43,292 nt of DNA from an uncultured Myxococcales bacterium (GCA_937889515.1 CALAOV010000389.1:1-43292), one strand, 5' to 3'; positions 32,836 through 41,502 are shown, counted from the stretch's first letter. Program-made: numbers and translations. Notes: generated from the letters alone by a model not told the origin.

Positions 32836-33543
32836 GTGACCGAACCAGCCGCCCGGCCGCGCGTCCTCGTCAACTTCGCCTCCTCGCTGGACGGCAAGAT
32901 CAACCCCGCGCCCGGACACCGCGCTGGTCGCTTCATGATGTCGCGGCACCGGGAGGATTTCCGGCGCATGGTCGCGCTGCGGGGGCGAGCCGACGCGATC
33001 CTGATCGGCGCCGCGAACCTGCGCGCGGACGATCCCGATCTGGCCATCCCCGCCGACGAGCGCGCCGCGCGGCGCGGCGGCGGCCAGCGCGAGCCCCTCC
33101 GGATCGTGGTGACCAGCGTAGGCGCCGGGATCGCGCCCGAGATGAAGATCTTCGATCCGGCGCGGGGGGGACCCGCGATCGTGGTTCACACCGCGCGGAT
33201 GCCCCCGGAGGCGCGCGCGCGTCTCGCCGGTCGCGCCGAGCTGGTCGAGCTCGGCGCGACCACGGTGGCCATGGGCGATCTGCTGGCGTGGGTCGCCGGT
33301 CGCGGCGTCGGGATCCTGCTCTGCGAAGGGGGCGGCGATCTCTGCGCACAGCTGTTCGCCGCGCGCGCGGTCGACGAGATCTACCTCACCATCGCACCGC
33401 GCATCCTGGGCGGGGCGCGCGCACCGACGATGGTCGATGGTGCCGGTTTTGAACCCGACCAGATCCCCGATGGCCGCCTCGCCTCCGTCGAGCAGCTCGG
33501 CGACGAGCTGTTCCTTCACTACGAGCTGACTTGGCCGGCCTGA
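32836..33543 (+). CDS. RibD C-terminal domain reductase (dihydrofolate-reductase fold)
   Basis: The 235-residue protein is a stand-alone RibD_C domain, the NADPH-dependent reductase fold used in riboflavin synthesis and related to dihydrofolate reductase. Diagnostic blocks are VLVNFASSLDGKINP at the start, RGRADAILIGAANLRADDP, and a C-terminal LLCEGGGDLCAQLFAARAVD that binds the cofactor. There is no deaminase domain. Stand-alone members often reduce compounds other than the riboflavin intermediate, so the substrate is unknown. The start is a GTG. No other riboflavin gene is in the window. Confidence 0.9.
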   Translation: MTEPAARPRVLVNFASSLDGKINPAPGHRAGRFMMSRHREDFRRMVALRGRADAILIGAANLRADDPDLAIPADERAARRGGGQREPLRIVVTSVGAGIAPEMKIFDPARGGPAIVVHTARMPPEARARLAGRAELVELGATTVAMGDLLAWVAGRGVGILLCEGGGDLCAQLFAARAVDEIYLTIAPRILGGARAPTMVDGAGFEPDQIPDGRLASVEQLGDELFLHYELTWPA

Positions 33544-33548
33544 CCCAG

Positions 33549-33589
33549 ATCGCCGACCAAGAGCGCTGACCAGAAATCGCCGACCAAGA
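33549..33589. repeat. Direct repeat of 14 bases
   Basis: ATCGCCGACCAAGA occurs at 33549-33562 and again at 33576-33589, 27 bases apart, just after the RibD-type gene and before the monooxygenase-type gene. It may be a regulator site or a chance duplication. Confidence 0.5.
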
Positions 33590-33688
33590 AATCGGCGCCC
33601 GGCCCTGGCCCAGGCACCGGCCAGACCCTATCCTTTCGGCGGTTCCGTCCACCGCCGGCCGATGTCGCAGGCAGAAAGGTCATTCGCC

Positions 33689-33985
33689 ATGGTCAAAGTT
33701 GGTCTCTTCGTTCGCCTCCACGCCAAACCGGGCAAAGAAGCCGAGGTCGCACAGCTCCTCAAGAGCGCGCTGCCGCTGGCTCGAGAGGAGCCCGAAACAG
33801 CCACCTGGTATGCGGTCCAGTTCGACGCGTCGACCTTCGGGATCTTCGACACCTTCGCCGCCGAGAGCGGCCGAGAGGCTCACCTCAAGGGCCGGATCGC
33901 CGCCGCCTTGATGGCCAAAGCCTCCGAGCTCCTGGCCGAGCCACCGAACATCGAACGAACCGACGTCCTGGCCGCCAAACCCTGA
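33689..33985 (+). CDS. ABM-domain (antibiotic biosynthesis monooxygenase-like) protein
   Basis: The ATG at 33689 has AGAAAGG upstream at a good distance; a start at 33662 would add nine residues. The 98-residue product has the ABM fold: VGLFVRLHAKPGKEAEVAQL, PETATWYAVQFDASTFGIFD and a C-terminal helix region (HLKGRIAAALMAKASEL). Such dimeric ferredoxin-like proteins include cofactor-free monooxygenases and haem-degrading enzymes, but most members have no proven reaction. It converges with the small gene at 33995 with nine bases between. Confidence 0.85.
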   Translation: MVKVGLFVRLHAKPGKEAEVAQLLKSALPLAREEPETATWYAVQFDASTFGIFDTFAAESGREAHLKGRIAAALMAKASELLAEPPNIERTDVLAAKP

Positions 33986-33994
33986 ATCGCGGCC

Positions 33995-34180
33995 CTAGAG
34001 TGTGAGGTCGATTCGATCGACCAGCTCGAGACCGATGCTGCGTTCGATGGCCGGTGCCGCCAGCAACGTCGGGCAATCGGTGGTCACGACGGCGCCGATC
34101 TGCTCGGCGACGAATCCATATTGCGTGAGGATGCTGGCGGCGGCGCGCGCGGCGGTGGTGTTGGAGAACGAGATGCGCAT
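33995..34180 (-). CDS. Small protein of unknown function (61 residues)
   Basis: A near-ideal AGGAAGG site lies seven bases before the ATG at 34180, which argues that this short frame is translated. The product, MRISFSNTTAARAAASILTQ followed by YGFVAEQIGAVVTTDCPTLL and an IGLELVDRIDL ending, has a beta-alpha-beta-type pattern and one Cys-Pro. It could be a small ferredoxin-like or ACT-like domain. I do not recognise a family. The gene is divergent from the small lipoprotein gene at 34304. Confidence 0.6.
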   Translation of the reverse strand: MRISFSNTTAARAAASILTQYGFVAEQIGAVVTTDCPTLLAAPAIERSIGLELVDRIDLTL

Positions 34181-34303
34181 GGTCTTGCCTTCCTAGAACG
34201 TGTGATCCGGTCAGATTCTTCCCGCGCCCCGCGAGATGCCCGAACCAGATTCTCCCCCGACTTCTCCCTAACTAAGCTGCGGAGCCGCGGGTCGATTGCG
34301 TAC

Positions 34304-34579
34304 ATGACGCAACCGATGCGGCGGGCGGCCTGGTTCGTGTCGGCGCTCACGGCGTTGCTGGTGGGTGGCTGCGATCCGGCGACCTACACCGACCAGAACT
34401 TCGATAGCGACCTCGGCGCAGACTTCCGGGCGCCGGTCCACGATGCCGGCGACGAAGCCGATACGGCGGCGGGCGGCGCCGCCGGTTCCGGCGCGAGCGC
34501 TGGCTCCGGCGGTAGCGCGGGCAACGCGGCGACCACCGGCAGCGCGGCAACCGGCAGCGTGCCCGCCTCCGGATCCTGA
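34304..34579 (+). CDS. Small Gly/Ser/Ala-rich lipoprotein
   Basis: The 91-residue product has a lipoprotein signal (WFVSALTALLVGGC, Cys23) and a short acidic segment (ATYTDQNFDSDLGADF), then a low-complexity tail rich in Gly, Ser and Ala (GGAAGSGASAGSGGSAG). It is too short for a catalytic domain. The start could also be the ATG at 34316, since neither has a close ribosome binding site. A strong hairpin follows its stop. Confidence 0.6.
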   Translation: MTQPMRRAAWFVSALTALLVGGCDPATYTDQNFDSDLGADFRAPVHDAGDEADTAAGGAAGSGASAGSGGSAGNAATTGSAATGSVPASGS

Positions 34580-34590
34580 GCGCCGATTGG

Positions 34591-34614
34591 ACCCTCTCCC
34601 GCAAGGGAGAGGGT
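34591..34614. terminator. Strong hairpin between convergent genes
   Basis: ACCCTCTCCC (34591-34600) and GGGAGAGGGT (34605-34614) form a perfect ten-pair stem around a GCAA tetraloop. It lies between the converging genes at 34304 and 34646. No T-run is evident, so bidirectional, hairpin-based termination or a dispersed REP-like element are both possible. Confidence 0.6.
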
Positions 34615-34645
34615 GAGACCGATCGCGACGACTTCTCGAGCCGCC

Positions 34646-36844
34646 TTACGGAACGCTGACGGTGTACGAGCTGGTCGACCCCGAGTTGGCCCCGGTGACC
34701 TCGAAGCCAGCCTGGATGCCGAGCAGGTAGGTCGAATTGGAGATGCCCACGCCCTCGCCGACCGCGTCGGTGAAGAACTGCTTCAGATCGACGTTGCTGA
34801 TCGAGCTTATCTGCGTCGTTCGCCGATAGGCGATGTACTGCCACGACGATCCGCTGACGCTGATGGTCCCCTTGTAGATGTCCCAGGCTCCGGCGACGTT
34901 GCCGATCGTCTGAGCGGACTTGGCCATGCTACCCGCCGGGTTGACGCCGCCGCCATAACCCAGCCACACCATGAGCTCGAGGCCGCCCTGCGCCGTCTTG
35001 GGCGCCGCCGTCGGCGCCATCCAGATGTCGTAGGACGCGTCCCACTGGCCGGCCGACGACGGCGGGCTGAACGTCCAGGAGGTCACGGCCGAACTCACCG
35101 CGCTGAGCTGCTTGGCGGTCTTGTAGGCGCCGTAGAACGAGCCCGCCTGCCATCCGTAGACGATCGCCGGATAGGCGGCCGGGAAGGACGACGCCGTCAG
35201 GGTGTTGGTGGGGTAGGTCAGCGAGAACCCGACGCAGCTGCCACCGTTCTTGGCCTGAATGCACTGCTGGCCGCCGCCACTGACGTTGTTCTGCACGCCG
35301 TAGTCACCGACCTCGCCCATCAGGTCCTGCATGCCGCAAGCCGGCCCGCCGTAGTTGGCCAGCGTGCCGCAGCTGGTGGGGAGCGTCTGCGGGGTCGTGA
35401 TCGGTTTGAGCTTGGTGATGCAGTAGCCGTACGTCACCGCCGTCGTACCCTCCTGCGGGATCGCCAGCTGCAGGTCGTAGATCGAAGCCGGGTTGACGCG
35501 CATCCCGGCGCTCGTGTCGGCGAAGCTTCCAGGCACCACCGCGTCGGCGAAGTAGACGTCGTAGGTCCCCGGCCCCGGAAGGTCGACGAACGGCTGCGTG
35601 ACCGTCGTCGCGGCGCCCGTCGTCCAGGTGAGACGAAGGGCGTAGTTGTCGGTGGCGCCGTTGTAGCTGGTGATGGTGATCTCGAAGCCGTAGACGGTGT
35701 GGGAGCTGGCGTTGTAGGCCTGCTTCGTCTGGTCCACGCCGCCCACGGCTCCCGGCGTGTTCAGCTCGAGGCCGATCGCGGCGCCGTAAGCGCCGGAGTT
35801 GGTCGAGGTTTTGCCGCTGATGCACATGCCGTTCGAGGCGGTGACGTAGGGGACGACGTGGTCCACGCAATTGCTCGAGCCGTTGTTCGAGGTGCTCCCA
35901 CCGGGGGGGGTGGTGTCCGAATAGCAATACCAGGCACCCTGGATGCCATAGGTGTTGCACCGCTCTTGAACGAAGCCACTCTCGTCGATCGGGAGCAAGC
36001 TCATGTCGGTGTTGGTGCAGGGGTAGACGTCGGCGCCGGCGTCGACCACCTTCGCGCCGCCGCTGCCACCCGTGCCGGTGGTACCGCCCTTGCCGGCTGA
36101 GCCGCCGCTGGTCCCGGCCGTCCCGCTGGTTCCCGCGGCGCCGCTGGTCCCGGCCGCCCCGCTGGTCCCGGCGGTTCCGCTGGTCCCGGCCGTTCCGCCA
36201 CCGGTGCAGGTCCCGTTGCCGCAGCTCTGGCCCGAGGTGCAGGCGTGGCCACAGGAGCCACAGTTGCTGGTGTTGGTGGTGGTGTCGATGCAGGTTCCGC
36301 CGCAGAGCTGCTGTCCGGAGACGGTGCAGGTGCAGGTCCCCCCGACACATGACGACCCGCCCGAACAGGCGGTCCCGCAAGCGCCACAGTTGGCATTGTC
36401 CGTCATCGTGTTGGCGCAGGCCCCGTTCGAACAGGCGGTCGTTCCGCTCGCGCAGCTCGAGGAGCAGGCGTTGTTGCTGCAGACCGCGGTGGTCCCGGTG
36501 CACGTCGTCGTGCAGTTGCCGCAGTGGGTGCTGTCCGAGGAAACGCAGCTCCCGCTGCAGTTGAGCAGCCCCGTATTGCACGCGCACGCGCCCGACTGAC
36601 AGGTCTGACCCGTCTTGCAGACGGTGCCGCAGACGCCGCAGTTCTGCGAGTCGGTCTGGACGTTGGTGCAACCCTGGCTGCACTTCGTCTGGGGCGTCGA
36701 GCAGGTGATTCCCGTGGTCCCGCCCGTCCCGGAGGTCCCGCCTGTCCCACCGCCCCCGCCCGGCTTGGCGCAGCCGCCGACGAAGAGCGCGGCACCGAGA
36801 ATCGCGACGAGAGCCGCCGGCAGAAAGACAGGGCGTGCAAGCAT
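34646..36844 (-). CDS. Secreted GH12 glucanase lipoprotein with Cys-rich repeats
   Basis: The ATG at 36844 follows AGGAG by seven bases. The 732-residue protein has a lipoprotein signal (Cys25), a Cys-rich region of about five repeats (about 45-215; units like NCGVCGTVCKTGQTC, similar to Stig1-type repeats of myxobacterial surface proteins), a Gly/Ser/Thr linker (about 215-265), a beta-sandwich domain (about 270-485, perhaps carbohydrate-binding), and a GH12 domain (about 495-732). GH12 features are DASYDIWM, the nucleophile in LELMVWL (about Glu623), and the acid/base in QAGFEVTG (about Glu715). GH12 enzymes cut cellulose, mixed-linkage glucan or xyloglucan. It is downstream of the TetR gene on the same strand. 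Confidence 0.88.
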   Translation of the reverse strand: MLARPVFLPAALVAILGAALFVGGCAKPGGGGGTGGTSGTGGTTGITCSTPQTKCSQGCTNVQTDSQNCGVCGTVCKTGQTCQSGACACNTGLLNCSGSCVSSDSTHCGNCTTTCTGTTAVCSNNACSSSCASGTTACSNGACANTMTDNANCGACGTACSGGSSCVGGTCTCTVSGQQLCGGTCIDTTTNTSNCGSCGHACTSGQSCGNGTCTGGGTAGTSGTAGTSGAAGTSGAAGTSGTAGTSGGSAGKGGTTGTGGSGGAKVVDAGADVYPCTNTDMSLLPIDESGFVQERCNTYGIQGAWYCYSDTTPPGGSTSNNGSSNCVDHVVPYVTASNGMCISGKTSTNSGAYGAAIGLELNTPGAVGGVDQTKQAYNASSHTVYGFEITITSYNGATDNYALRLTWTTGAATTVTQPFVDLPGPGTYDVYFADAVVPGSFADTSAGMRVNPASIYDLQLAIPQEGTTAVTYGYCITKLKPITTPQTLPTSCGTLANYGGPACGMQDLMGEVGDYGVQNNVSGGGQQCIQAKNGGSCVGFSLTYPTNTLTASSFPAAYPAIVYGWQAGSFYGAYKTAKQLSAVSSAVTSWTFSPPSSAGQWDASYDIWMAPTAAPKTAQGGLELMVWLGYGGGVNPAGSMAKSAQTIGNVAGAWDIYKGTISVSGSSWQYIAYRRTTQISSISNVDLKQFFTDAVGEGVGISNSTYLLGIQAGFEVTGANSGSTSSYTVSVP
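36060..36200 (-). repeat. Gly/Thr/Ser linker repeat in the GH12 gene
   Basis: In-frame repeats encode units such as [13 protein letters not shown]. The tract separates the Cys-rich region from the sugar-binding-like domain and resembles the GH54 linkers in style but not in exact unit. Confidence 0.7.
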
Positions 36845-37060
36845 GTTCAAACTCCTAATGGGGGGGATAAGAAGACCGATAGCATAGACCCGACTGGTGC
36901 GGGCTCCAAACTCGAGCCGCGCCGGTGACGAGGGCGAAAATCTGGGGGGAATGGCGCTGCGGGCTCGCCCGACCACCTGCTGGAAAACGTGGGGGCCATC
37001 GTACACAGGCGCCGGCAAAACCCCAACTCGTTTTCGCCGGGCCCGAACTCCGGAATTCCG

Positions 37061-37687
37061 CTAGCGCGCCCGGGGGACCGCCGGTCGGATTCGAACCCCA
37101 TCCAGGAGCGCGTCCACCATCCGGGCGATGAGCAGATCGTCGACCCGTTCATTGCGGAAGAACAGGCGGATCTGCAGCGCCCCGCCCAGCATGTCGACCA
37201 ACATCCGGGGATCGGCATCGGGGCGCAGCTCGCCCCGATCGATCGCGGCGGCCACCAGCCGCTCGCGCGCGCCCTGTTGCTTGGCATGCAGCGCCTTGGC
37301 GATCGCCGCCAGCTCCGGCTCGGGGTGCTTCAGAAGACGCAGCCGGAGCAGGCTCTGGCCGTCGAGCGAAGCGGCGAAATTGACGATCTGGCGGCTGATC
37401 CTGAGGAGATCGCCGCGCAACGAGCCGGTGCTCGGACCGGGGCTGGCCGAGCGGGTGAGCGCGACGAGCGAGGCGCGGACCAGCTCCGCCTTCTTCGGCC
37501 AGCGGCGGTAAAGCGTGGTCTTGTTGACCCGCGCGCGTGCCGCGATCCGCTCGAAGGTCAGGCCGCCGTAATCGAAGCGCACCAGTTCCTCGATGGTGGC
37601 GCGAAAGATGGCCGTCGTTTTCAAGGCTCGACCGGATGGCCGCGCCCGGGGGGATGGCTTGCCGCCCGGGGAGGGGACCTTCGTCAC
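37061..37687 (-). CDS. TetR-family transcriptional regulator
   Basis: I choose the GTG at 37687, giving 208 residues; a longer upstream frame is only the antisense of the receptor gene. The helix-turn-helix (about 25-70) is LKTTAIFRATIEELVRFDYG, then ERIAARARVNKTTLYRRWPK, the classical TetR recognition helix. The C-terminal region (about 75-205) is helical and fits the ligand-binding, dimer-forming part (for example ALQIRLFFRNERVDDLLIAR). It is divergent from the TonB-dependent receptor operon, and a palindrome 14 bases before its start is a likely operator for both genes. The ligand is unknown. Confidence 0.88.
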   Translation of the reverse strand: MTKVPSPGGKPSPRARPSGRALKTTAIFRATIEELVRFDYGGLTFERIAARARVNKTTLYRRWPKKAELVRASLVALTRSASPGPSTGSLRGDLLRISRQIVNFAASLDGQSLLRLRLLKHPEPELAAIAKALHAKQQGARERLVAAAIDRGELRPDADPRMLVDMLGGALQIRLFFRNERVDDLLIARMVDALLDGVRIRPAVPRAR

Positions 37688-37700
37688 AGCGTTCTCGAAA

Positions 37701-37717
37701 CGCAACTTTTTGTTGCG
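37701..37717. promoter_or_regulatory. Likely TetR operator in a divergent promoter region
   Basis: CGCAAC (37701-37706) and GTTGCG (37712-37717) are perfect inverted arms around a five-T spacer, in the 147-base gap between the TetR gene and the receptor gene. Its position by the TetR start fits autoregulation plus control of the receptor operon. Confidence 0.6.
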
Positions 37718-37834
37718 AAAGTCATCGGCGCCCTTATTGTTGGGGCGGTCGGACCACGCGCGCAAGGAGAACCGTCCTGAACCGATCCCGCTCGTTCCTC
37801 CTCCTGGCATCGCTCGACCGCCCGCGGTAGTCCA

Positions 37835-40411
37835 ATGCCCGGAATGTTCGCTATGGTCGTGCTGGCCCTGGTCCAGGCTCAGGTGATCGACGCCGGCGCC
37901 CAGGCGGACGCCGGCCCGCCCGCCGACGCCGCGCCCGCACCCGGCGAGCCCGCCGTCAAGCTGCCGGCGCTCAAGCACTTCGTTCCCGCCGTCTATCCGC
38001 CCGACGCGGAGGCGGCCGGAATCGTCGGCTCCGTGATGCTGTCCATTGTCATCGACGTGACGGGCAAGGTCGGCGAGGTGAAGGTCCTCGATCCCGGACC
38101 GCACCCGGGCTTCGCGCCGGCGGCCGTTGCGGCGGTCAAACAATTCGGGTTTTCGCCCGCCGAGATTGCCGGCAAGCCGGCCGCCGTCGAGATCAGCTAC
38201 CGCTATGAGTTCGTGCTCAAGCGCGCGCCCCCGCCGCCGGTGCCCAAGGACAAGCCGCTCGCGCTCGAAGGGCGGATCATCGAGCGCGGGACGCGCTCGC
38301 CCGTGGTCGCCGCCAGCATCGATGCGGAGGGCGTGACCGCCGAGACCGACACCGACGGCCGCTTCAACCTCCGCGGCCTGCCGGTGGGACCGGTCCGGAT
38401 CCGCGTGGTCTCTCCCGCCCACCACGATCTGTTGGTCGATGAGGTGATCGAACAGGGCAAGGTCAAAGAGGTCGAGTACCGGATGAACCGGCGGCGCTAC
38501 GGGGCCTTCGAGGCGGTCGTCCGCGGCCAGCGCGAGCGGAAAGAGCTGGCCGTCCACGAGGTCTCGGTCGACGAGCTCACCACCGTCCCCGGCACGCAGG
38601 GGGACGTGCTCAAGGTGATTCAGGACTTCCCCGGGGTCGCGCGGGCGCCGTTCGGCCTCGGGCTGCTCATCGTGCGCGGCTCGTCGCCGCAGGACACCGT
38701 TGTCTACATGGACGGGGTCCAGATCCCGCTCCTCTTCCATTTTCTGGCGCTGACTGCGGTGGTCAACTCCGACGTGATTTCAGGGCTCGATTTCTTTCCC
38801 GGCAATTTCTCCGCCTACTACGGCAACGCCATGGGCGGCGCCGTCGAGATCCATACCCGCGATCCCAAGCACGAGTGGCACGGCGCCGGACACGTCGATC
38901 TCTACGACGGCGCGGCGATGGTCGAAGGGCCGGTGGGCGACGGCAGCTTCTTCGCGTCGGTGCGCCGCAGCTGGGTCGACCAGGTGCTCAAGGCGGTGGT
39001 GCCGACCGGCCTCACCGTGGCACCCATCTTTTACGACTATCAGGTCAAGTACGTCCATTCGCTGTGGGGCGGACAAGGATCGATCTTCGCCTTCGGATCG
39101 AGCGACGCGCTCGACATCCTCGACCAGAACACGGCGCGGGTGCTCTCGTTCGACAGCGAGATTCAGTTTCACCGGCTGGCCGCCCGCTGGCAGCGCGGGT
39201 TCGCCCACAGCTGGCGCAACGACGCCGTGCTGTCGTTCGGGTACGACGATACAGGCACCGAAGCGGTCAACGCGATCAAGATCGACGCCACCACCTGGAG
39301 CGCGAACCTGCGCGATACCCTCAGCTATCGCCCCTCGGATCGCCTGACGCTGGAGCTGGGGACCGATTCGTCGCTGAGGTACTTCTCGTACGACGTCACC
39401 CTTCCGAACTTCGGCCAGCCGGGCGCCGCCTTCGGCAACGGCGGCCTCGGCGCCAACCCGCCGGTCAATGCCAACGCCAGCGGCGGCTGGGCCCAACCCG
39501 GGTTTTTCGCCTCGGCCACCGTCGCGCTCGGCTCGCGGTGGCGGGTGCAGCCGGGTTTGCGCTTCGACAGCAACTCGCGCATCGAAAGCGGCACCTCCTG
39601 GTGGTTCGATCCGCGCCTGTCGGTGTACTTCACGGCGGGGCCGAAGACGGTCCTCAAGGCCGGCGTCGGCCTGTATTCCGAGCCGCCGCAGCCGCAGGAC
39701 CTCACGGTGCGGTTCGGCAATCCGGGCCTCACTTATCAACGGTCGTTCCAGTACAGCGTGGGGGTCGATCAGAAGCTACCCTTCCAGACGGACCTAGAGC
39801 TCACGCTGTACGACAAATACATGTACCAGCTGGTGACCGACACGAACGCGACCTTGAACGGCGACGCTCTGAACCTTTCCAACCTCGGCAAGGGGCGCTC
39901 GTACGGCGTCGAGCTGCTGCTCCGCCGGCAGATCATGCGCGGCTTTTACGGCTGGCTGGCCTACACGCTCTCACGCAGCACGCGGCTCGACGACCCGTCG
40001 GTGGACACGTCCGGCTACCACCTCTACGACTTCGACCAGACGCACATCTTGACGCTGATCGCTTCCTACCAGACCGAGCACAACTGGACCTTCGGGACGC
40101 GCCTCCGGTACACGAGCGGTGATCCCTACACCCCGTTCGTCAACGGCATCTTCAACGCCAACAACGGCAGCTACACCTGCATTCCGGGGAACCCGGACAC
40201 GGCGCGGGCGCCGGCCTTCTTCCAGGCCGACGCGCGGATCGACCGCCGCTTCGTCTACGACCGGTGGAGCTTCACCGGCTACCTGGACGTCCAGAACGCC
40301 ACCAACCGCGCCAATCCGGAGGCGCTGTTCCCGAACTTCAATTGTCAGGGCTACTCCACCTTGACGGGGCTCCCGATCTTTCCAACCTTGGGGCTGAGGG
40401 CCGAATTTTGA
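37835..40411 (+). CDS. TonB-dependent receptor with its own TonB C-terminal domain
   Basis: The 858-residue protein has a short signal peptide (MPGMFAMVVLALVQAQV) and an Asp/Ala/Pro linker. A TonB C-terminal-type domain (about 48-130) follows: FVPAVYPPDAEAAGIVGSV, IVIDVTGKVGEVKVLDPGPH, AVKQFGFSPAEI. Next come a carboxypeptidase-regulatory-like domain (about 142-215), a plug (about 232-345, with LIVRGSSPQDTVVYMDGV and GNAMGGAVEIHTRDP) and a beta-barrel that ends TLGLRAEF with a terminal Phe. A TonB domain is normally on the inner-membrane energy protein, so its presence here is odd; it might assist coupling or be an adapted sensor. The following four genes complete the transport system. The substrate is unknown. 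Confidence 0.92.
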   Translation: MPGMFAMVVLALVQAQVIDAGAQADAGPPADAAPAPGEPAVKLPALKHFVPAVYPPDAEAAGIVGSVMLSIVIDVTGKVGEVKVLDPGPHPGFAPAAVAAVKQFGFSPAEIAGKPAAVEISYRYEFVLKRAPPPPVPKDKPLALEGRIIERGTRSPVVAASIDAEGVTAETDTDGRFNLRGLPVGPVRIRVVSPAHHDLLVDEVIEQGKVKEVEYRMNRRRYGAFEAVVRGQRERKELAVHEVSVDELTTVPGTQGDVLKVIQDFPGVARAPFGLGLLIVRGSSPQDTVVYMDGVQIPLLFHFLALTAVVNSDVISGLDFFPGNFSAYYGNAMGGAVEIHTRDPKHEWHGAGHVDLYDGAAMVEGPVGDGSFFASVRRSWVDQVLKAVVPTGLTVAPIFYDYQVKYVHSLWGGQGSIFAFGSSDALDILDQNTARVLSFDSEIQFHRLAARWQRGFAHSWRNDAVLSFGYDDTGTEAVNAIKIDATTWSANLRDTLSYRPSDRLTLELGTDSSLRYFSYDVTLPNFGQPGAAFGNGGLGANPPVNANASGGWAQPGFFASATVALGSRWRVQPGLRFDSNSRIESGTSWWFDPRLSVYFTAGPKTVLKAGVGLYSEPPQPQDLTVRFGNPGLTYQRSFQYSVGVDQKLPFQTDLELTLYDKYMYQLVTDTNATLNGDALNLSNLGKGRSYGVELLLRRQIMRGFYGWLAYTLSRSTRLDDPSVDTSGYHLYDFDQTHILTLIASYQTEHNWTFGTRLRYTSGDPYTPFVNGIFNANNGSYTCIPGNPDTARAPAFFQADARIDRRFVYDRWSFTGYLDVQNATNRANPEALFPNFNCQGYSTLTGLPIFPTLGLRAEF

Positions 40412-41478
40412 AGCGTTCGATCTCGGCGTCCGGATGGATCGCGGTCGCGATCGTGTGCGCCTGCGCGTCGGCCTGCGAGTCGGGGTTCGACCGGAACGAT
40501 CAGATCGTGAACAGCCTGCGCATTCTGGGCGCCGCCGCGCACATCGACAACGGCGACGGCATCGATTGGGCCGATGCCCAGGTGGGCGATATGATCACGC
40601 TCGTCGCGCTGGTGGCCAACCCCACCGGCGTCCCCAACGTGACGGTGACCTGGGTGACCTGCCTGCCGTCCTTGAACAACACGCTCACCCCCTGCTCCGA
40701 CGAGACGGTGCTCCGCACGCCCACCCAGCTCATCACCATGGCGAGCGACCCCAACAGCGGCGTGATCCAGCTGGGGGTCGGCGAGACCATCCAGTACACC
40801 GTGCCTCAGGAAGCTCAACCGCTCCTCGATGCGCTGGTGGCCCGGGCCGATCAGAACGTGAACGCCGAGTGCGCGCTCTACATCGAGGCGCCGCTCCTCA
40901 TCATCGCCCAGGGAGGCGACGGGGAGGTGGTCACGGCGCTCAAGAACCTACGCCTTTCGCCCTGGAGCCAGACCGGCCCCGGCGCCTCCGATCCGGCCCT
41001 GCAATATTACATCCGCAACGCCAACCCGAGCATCACGGAGTTGGACATTCCCAACGACCGCAGCGCCTGTGCGCCCGGGCAGACGCTGGTGCGCGCCTGC
41101 GGAGGCAACCTCCCCCCGTGCGATGGCGGCGCGGCGTGCTCACCGGATGGCTGGTGCCCGCCCGCGCCCTTCCCGAGTGGACCCCAGACCATCTGCGCCC
41201 AGCTCCCCGATACCGCCACCAACCCCAACGAGGTTCAGACCTACTACTACTGCGGCCTGGATGGTGCCGACGGGACGGAGATGGAGCAGCCCAACATCAC
41301 CTGGTACGAGACCGCCGGGTCGCAAGGAAGCATCTCCAACTCGAATCCGACCGGAACGCCCGACCTGACCAGTCGGACCTTCGAGACGTTTACCCGCCCG
41401 GCGGGACCCTTCACGCTCTACGGCGTGATCCGCGACGGGCGCGACGGCGAGAACTGGGTCGCGCAAGACTTCCAATGA
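40408..41478 (+). CDS. Lipoprotein partner of the TonB-dependent receptor
   Basis: The gene begins at a TTG at 40408 that overlaps the receptor stop (TTGA), with a GAGGG stretch before it. The 356-residue product has a lipoprotein signal (VCACASACES). The mature protein has several Cys residues (VTWVTCLPSLNNTLTPCSDE; CAPGQTLVRACGGNLPPCDG) and beta-rich segments; I recognise no family. Its place between a receptor and ExbB suggests a surface lipoprotein that binds substrate for the receptor, like SusD in Bacteroidetes, but it has no SusD-like sequence, so that is only an analogy. Confidence 0.8.
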   Translation: MKRSISASGWIAVAIVCACASACESGFDRNDQIVNSLRILGAAAHIDNGDGIDWADAQVGDMITLVALVANPTGVPNVTVTWVTCLPSLNNTLTPCSDETVLRTPTQLITMASDPNSGVIQLGVGETIQYTVPQEAQPLLDALVARADQNVNAECALYIEAPLLIIAQGGDGEVVTALKNLRLSPWSQTGPGASDPALQYYIRNANPSITELDIPNDRSACAPGQTLVRACGGNLPPCDGGAACSPDGWCPPAPFPSGPQTICAQLPDTATNPNEVQTYYYCGLDGADGTEMEQPNITWYETAGSQGSISNSNPTGTPDLTSRTFETFTRPAGPFTLYGVIRDGRDGENWVAQDFQ

Positions 41479-41502
41479 CCTGACGGGAAAGGAACGAGAC
41501 GA

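Noticed and set aside
37760..37834. A frameshifted longer N-terminus for the TonB-dependent receptor (a signal-like NRSRSFLLLASL after AGGAGA)
   Set aside because: That frame stops at 37830 and starts only with CTG; the ATG at 37835 already gives a usable, if short, signal peptide. A sequencing error cannot be fully excluded.
37688..38740. A long N-terminal extension of the TetR protein
   Set aside because: The extra frame is antisense to the receptor gene; the helix-turn-helix starts about 25 residues after the GTG at 37687.
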